A DNA stretch of 7,118 nucleotides from an uncultured Deferribacteraceae bacterium (GTDB lineage Bacteria; Chrysiogenota; Deferribacteres; Deferribacterales; Mucispirillaceae), in the NCBI GenBank assembly GCA_947039055.1, contig CAMQYB010000094.1, positions 1 to 7,118 on the forward strand, read 5' to 3'. The number at the start of each line of letters is the position of its first letter. Within the stretch, counting starts at the first letter, position 1. Both the position numbers and the translations under genes were made by a program. Below the pieces are notes generated by a model. The model ran no database searches. It had not been told where the DNA came from and worked only from the letters and a program-made list of their open reading frames with translations. Of this stretch, positions 5,543 to 7,118 are shown piece after piece.

Positions 5543-5635
5543 ATCAATATTGATGTTCGAATATATTAGAAAATGTTAGAAAATGTTAGAAGAGATTAAG
5601 AAGAGATTAAGAAGTTATAAGGAGTTTAGAAAATG
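5543..5635. repeat. dapA-dapB gap: two dyads followed by short tandem repeats reaching the dapB start
   Basis: A perfect 12-base palindrome ATCAATATTGAT (5543-5554) is followed by a near-perfect 16-base one, TTCGAATATATTAGAA (5556-5571, one mismatched pair). Next come TTAGAAAATG at 5566 and 5576, with a partial third copy at 5586, then GAGATTAAGAA twice (5592-5602, 5603-5613). Another exact TTAGAAAATG (5626-5635) contains the dapB start codon itself. A strong AAGGAG site (5619-5624) lies eight bases before that ATG and marks it as the true start over the two upstream ATGs in the repeats. Confidence 0.8.
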
Positions 5636-6430
5636 ATAGGTATATCGATGATAGGTGCTGCTGGCAGAATGGGTAAGGCGATATCTAGTATAGTTTATTT
5701 AGATAAAGATACTGAGATTGTTGCAGCGATAGATACAAAAACTTCTCCATTTTACGGCGAGCCGATATATGAAATTGCAGGAGTTGGAAAAGGTGGTGCA
5801 AAGCTATCTGATGATATATTAGTTGAGTGTGCAAAATCGGATGTGATAGTAGATTTCACAGGTGCAAGAATTACAACATCAAATATGAAATATTTTAACG
5901 AGTTGAAGAAACCGTTAATTATAGGTTCAACAGGATTTTCAAACGAGGAAAAAGAGGCTATACATTTAGCGTCAAAAAACTATCCGATATTTTTAGCACC
6001 TAATTTTTCATTAGGATTAAATGTATGTTTAAAATTAATTCATCTTGCAGCATCAATGCTTGATAATTACGATATAGAGTTATCAGAAATCCATCACAGA
6101 TTAAAGAAAGATGCTCCAAGCGGAACAGCGTTTGCAATGGCACAAGCAGCAGCAGATGGTGCAGGACTAGATTTGGAAGAAAATGCTGTGCATTGTAGAG
6201 AAGGAATGATTGGTGAGCGTAAAGAGAACGAAATCGGCATGCAAACACTTAGAGGTGGCGATGTTGTTGGCGATCATACAGTTTATTTCTTTGGCAATAA
6301 TGAAAGGGTAGAAATTACACATCGAGCACATTCACGAGACGCTTTTGCAAACGGAGCAGTTAAAGTTGCAAAATGGATAGTTGATCAACCAGCAGGGTTT
6401 TATAATATGGATGATTTCTTAAAATTATAA
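5633..6430 (+). CDS. dapB: 4-hydroxy-tetrahydrodipicolinate reductase
   Basis: DapB reduces the DapA product with NAD(P)H to tetrahydrodipicolinate. The 265-residue length is standard. The Rossmann loop is GAAGRMGKAI (8-17). The cofactor/substrate region has VIVDFTGA (71-78) and GSTGFS (98-103), followed by APNFSLGLNV (122-131). The catalytic segment EIHHRLKKDAPSGTA (152-166) gives His154/His155 and Lys158 as the acid-base and substrate residues, with APSGTA binding substrate. RGGDVVGDHTVYF (207-219) and the ITHRAHSRDAFANGA tail are also conserved. Together with dapA and dapF it makes the core of the DAP pathway. The aminotransferase (dapL) or succinylase branch genes needed between DapB and DapF are not here. 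No terminator hairpin follows directly. Confidence 0.97.
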   Translation: MIGISMIGAAGRMGKAISSIVYLDKDTEIVAAIDTKTSPFYGEPIYEIAGVGKGGAKLSDDILVECAKSDVIVDFTGARITTSNMKYFNELKKPLIIGSTGFSNEEKEAIHLASKNYPIFLAPNFSLGLNVCLKLIHLAASMLDNYDIELSEIHHRLKKDAPSGTAFAMAQAAADGAGLDLEENAVHCREGMIGERKENEIGMQTLRGGDVVGDHTVYFFGNNERVEITHRAHSRDAFANGAVKVAKWIVDQPAGFYNMDDFLKL

Positions 6431-6432
6431 GC

Positions 6433-6479
6433 TTTATAGTTATTGAATTCCGTCTGCAAGTTTTTATAGTTACTGAATT
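6433..6479. repeat. 17-base direct repeat downstream of dapB
   Basis: TTTATAGTTATTGAATT (6433-6449) recurs with one change at 6463-6479, a 30-base period. No stem-loop terminator is seen between dapB and the next gene. Confidence 0.75.
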
Positions 6480-6538
6480 TAGGATTATCAATTTTGGTAT
6501 GGTAGGTTAAGGTTACGATATAAGGAGAGCAGATTTAT

Positions 6539-6847
6539 ATGATAAGATATTTATTAATAATGTTGATGTTGTTGTTTTATCAGAACGGTTACGCTTTAGG
6601 ATATTGTCAAGAACCTAGAGTACCACGTTGCGTAAATTTATCCTTTGGCGATACGTTTGATGATGAGTACGATCTTGACCGATGCGAGTCGGATATGGAT
6701 AGATATAGTGCTGATGTTGAAAGCTATAGAGATTGCTTAACAGATAAGATAGATGATGTAGTAAAAGAGTATAACGATGCAGTTGATGAGTTTGATGACG
6801 CAGTAGATAAATTTGAATGCGAAGCAGACGGTGGCAAATACTGTTAG
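6539..6847 (+). CDS. Secreted acidic six-cysteine small protein, unknown function
   Basis: This 102-residue protein is not assigned to a named family. The first 19-21 residues (Arg3, then LLIMLMLLF, then a polar stretch ending GYA) look like a Sec signal peptide with cleavage after Ala19. The LGYC at 20-23 is not a good lipobox, so a periplasmic or secreted product is likelier than a lipoprotein. The mature part has six cysteines (23, 31, 49, 66, 94, 102), with a Cys-x7-Cys pair at each end, and is very acidic (26 Asp/Glu against 9 Arg/Lys). Residues 71-91 form three heptads (IDDVVKE, YNDAVDE, FDDAVDK) predicting a coiled coil. TAAGGAG (6521-6527) is a strong ribosome-binding site 11 bases before the ATG. 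It lies 108 bases after dapB with no terminator between, so read-through from the dap operon is possible. Confidence 0.72.
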   Translation: MIRYLLIMLMLLFYQNGYALGYCQEPRVPRCVNLSFGDTFDDEYDLDRCESDMDRYSADVESYRDCLTDKIDDVVKEYNDAVDEFDDAVDKFECEADGGKYC

Positions 6848-6908
6848 TACGGTTTGGGGATTATTTTTGGGTTGTTTTAGGGTTTAAGTTTAAGCCTATC
6901 AATTGAAA

Positions 6909-7003
6909 ATAGTGCAGATTGGTTTATGGTATTTGAAATGGTATTGATTTAACATGATAGACTAGTGATAGTGTAGATTGGTTTATGGTATTTGAAATGG
7001 TAT
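6909..7003. repeat. 36-base direct repeat, two copies, each with two ATGGTAT heptamers
   Basis: Copies at 6909-6944 and 6968-7003 differ at a single base and are 23 bases apart. Each ends with ATGGTAT, five bases TTGAA, and ATGGTAT again, so four identical heptamers occur within about 80 bases. They lie between the six-cysteine gene and its terminator. The stretch 6848-6908 before them holds three G-runs in a T-rich background and no gene. Confidence 0.85.
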
Positions 7004-7031
7004 AAATCGAAATTTAATTATAATAATATTT

Positions 7032-7062
7032 AGTTCAACCAAGTTTTAGGTTGAACTTTTTT
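7032..7062 (+). terminator. Rho-independent terminator
   Basis: AGTTCAACC (7032-7040) and GGTTGAACT (7049-7057) form a perfect 9-pair stem with an 8-base loop, followed by six T residues (7057-7062). It is oriented to end transcripts from the six-cysteine gene, and possibly from the dap operon. On the minus strand only a mixed AT tract follows the stem, so action on the converging gene would be weaker. Confidence 0.88.
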
Positions 7063-7075
7063 ATTATCAATTTTA

Positions 7076-7118
7076 CTATTTTTTTGGAGCAGGTTTGCTG
7101 TTAGTAGTTTTTGGTGGT
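7076..7118 (-). CDS. C-terminal end of an unidentified minus-strand gene
   Basis: Reading the minus strand from the right edge, one frame gives PPKTTNSKPAPKK followed by TAG (7078-7076). The Pro/Lys/Thr-rich, low-complexity composition is typical of a flexible C-terminal tail. The convergent placement against a terminator 14 bases away also fits a gene end. Only 13 residues are visible, so neither the product nor the reality of the gene is certain. Confidence 0.45.
   Translation of the reverse strand, partial: PPKTTNSKPAPKK

Noticed and set aside
6000..6248. 82-codon open frame on the minus strand inside dapB
   Set aside because: It is antisense to the conserved catalytic region of DapB and has no family features or ribosome-binding site of note.
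6848..6890. G-quadruplex from the G-runs after the six-cysteine gene
   Set aside because: Only three runs of three or more G are present with long loops, so a stable three-layer quadruplex is not supported.
6909..7003. CRISPR array (36-base repeats with a 23-base spacer)
   Set aside because: There are only two copies, the repeat has internal direct repeats rather than a CRISPR-like dyad, and no cas gene is near.

Overview
This is a 7.1 kb stretch of a chromosome from an AT-rich bacterium (G+C is about one third by eye). It is gene-dense in housekeeping functions and carries no phage, plasmid or insertion-sequence genes. The meso-diaminopimelate/lysine genes, a two-subunit iron-sulfur fumarate hydratase and a secreted cysteine-rich small protein fit a Gram-negative-type anaerobe or microaerophile. 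The dapF-dapA-dapB order recalls Deferribacterota and Geobacter-like groups. That placement is a low-confidence inference, because no marker gene here fixes the phylum.

Layout, left to right. Positions 1-783 hold the end of the fumarate hydratase alpha subunit and the whole beta subunit, overlapping by 8 bases and closed by a long hairpin terminator (813-866). A small DUF805 membrane protein (1045-1431) follows, with its own consensus-like promoter. A 381-base gap then carries three related inverted repeats and a possible structured RNA, and ends in a promoter overlapped by a 30-base dyad in front of an O6-alkylguanine-DNA alkyltransferase gene (1813-2295). Between that gene and the convergent smpB lie a degenerate 15-base minisatellite (about 2306-2483) and a 27-base tandem duplication covering the 3' end of smpB. 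On the minus strand are smpB (2609-3055) and a DUF1232/YkvA-type membrane protein (3276-3653). Divergent from the latter is dapF-dapA-dapB (3812-6430), the core of meso-DAP and lysine synthesis. A secreted acidic six-cysteine protein (6539-6847), a 36-base direct repeat, a strong terminator (7032-7062) and the C-terminal tail of a minus-strand gene close the window.

How the genes relate. DapA and DapB catalyse the first two committed steps from aspartate semialdehyde, and DapF makes meso-DAP for peptidoglycan and lysine. The tetrahydrodipicolinate-to-LL-DAP step must be encoded elsewhere. SmpB needs a tmRNA that is not in this window.

Three starts are revised from the longest open frame: alkyltransferase to ATG 1813, smpB to GTG 3055 and dapF to ATG 3812. 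The most notable non-coding signals are a promoter placed so that dapF mRNA should be nearly leaderless, a long sequence element shared by the DUF805 and alkyltransferase upstream regions, and unrelated short direct repeats in most of the longer intergenic gaps. I found no clear new multi-gene system. The best novelty candidates are the six-cysteine secreted protein and the non-coding elements.
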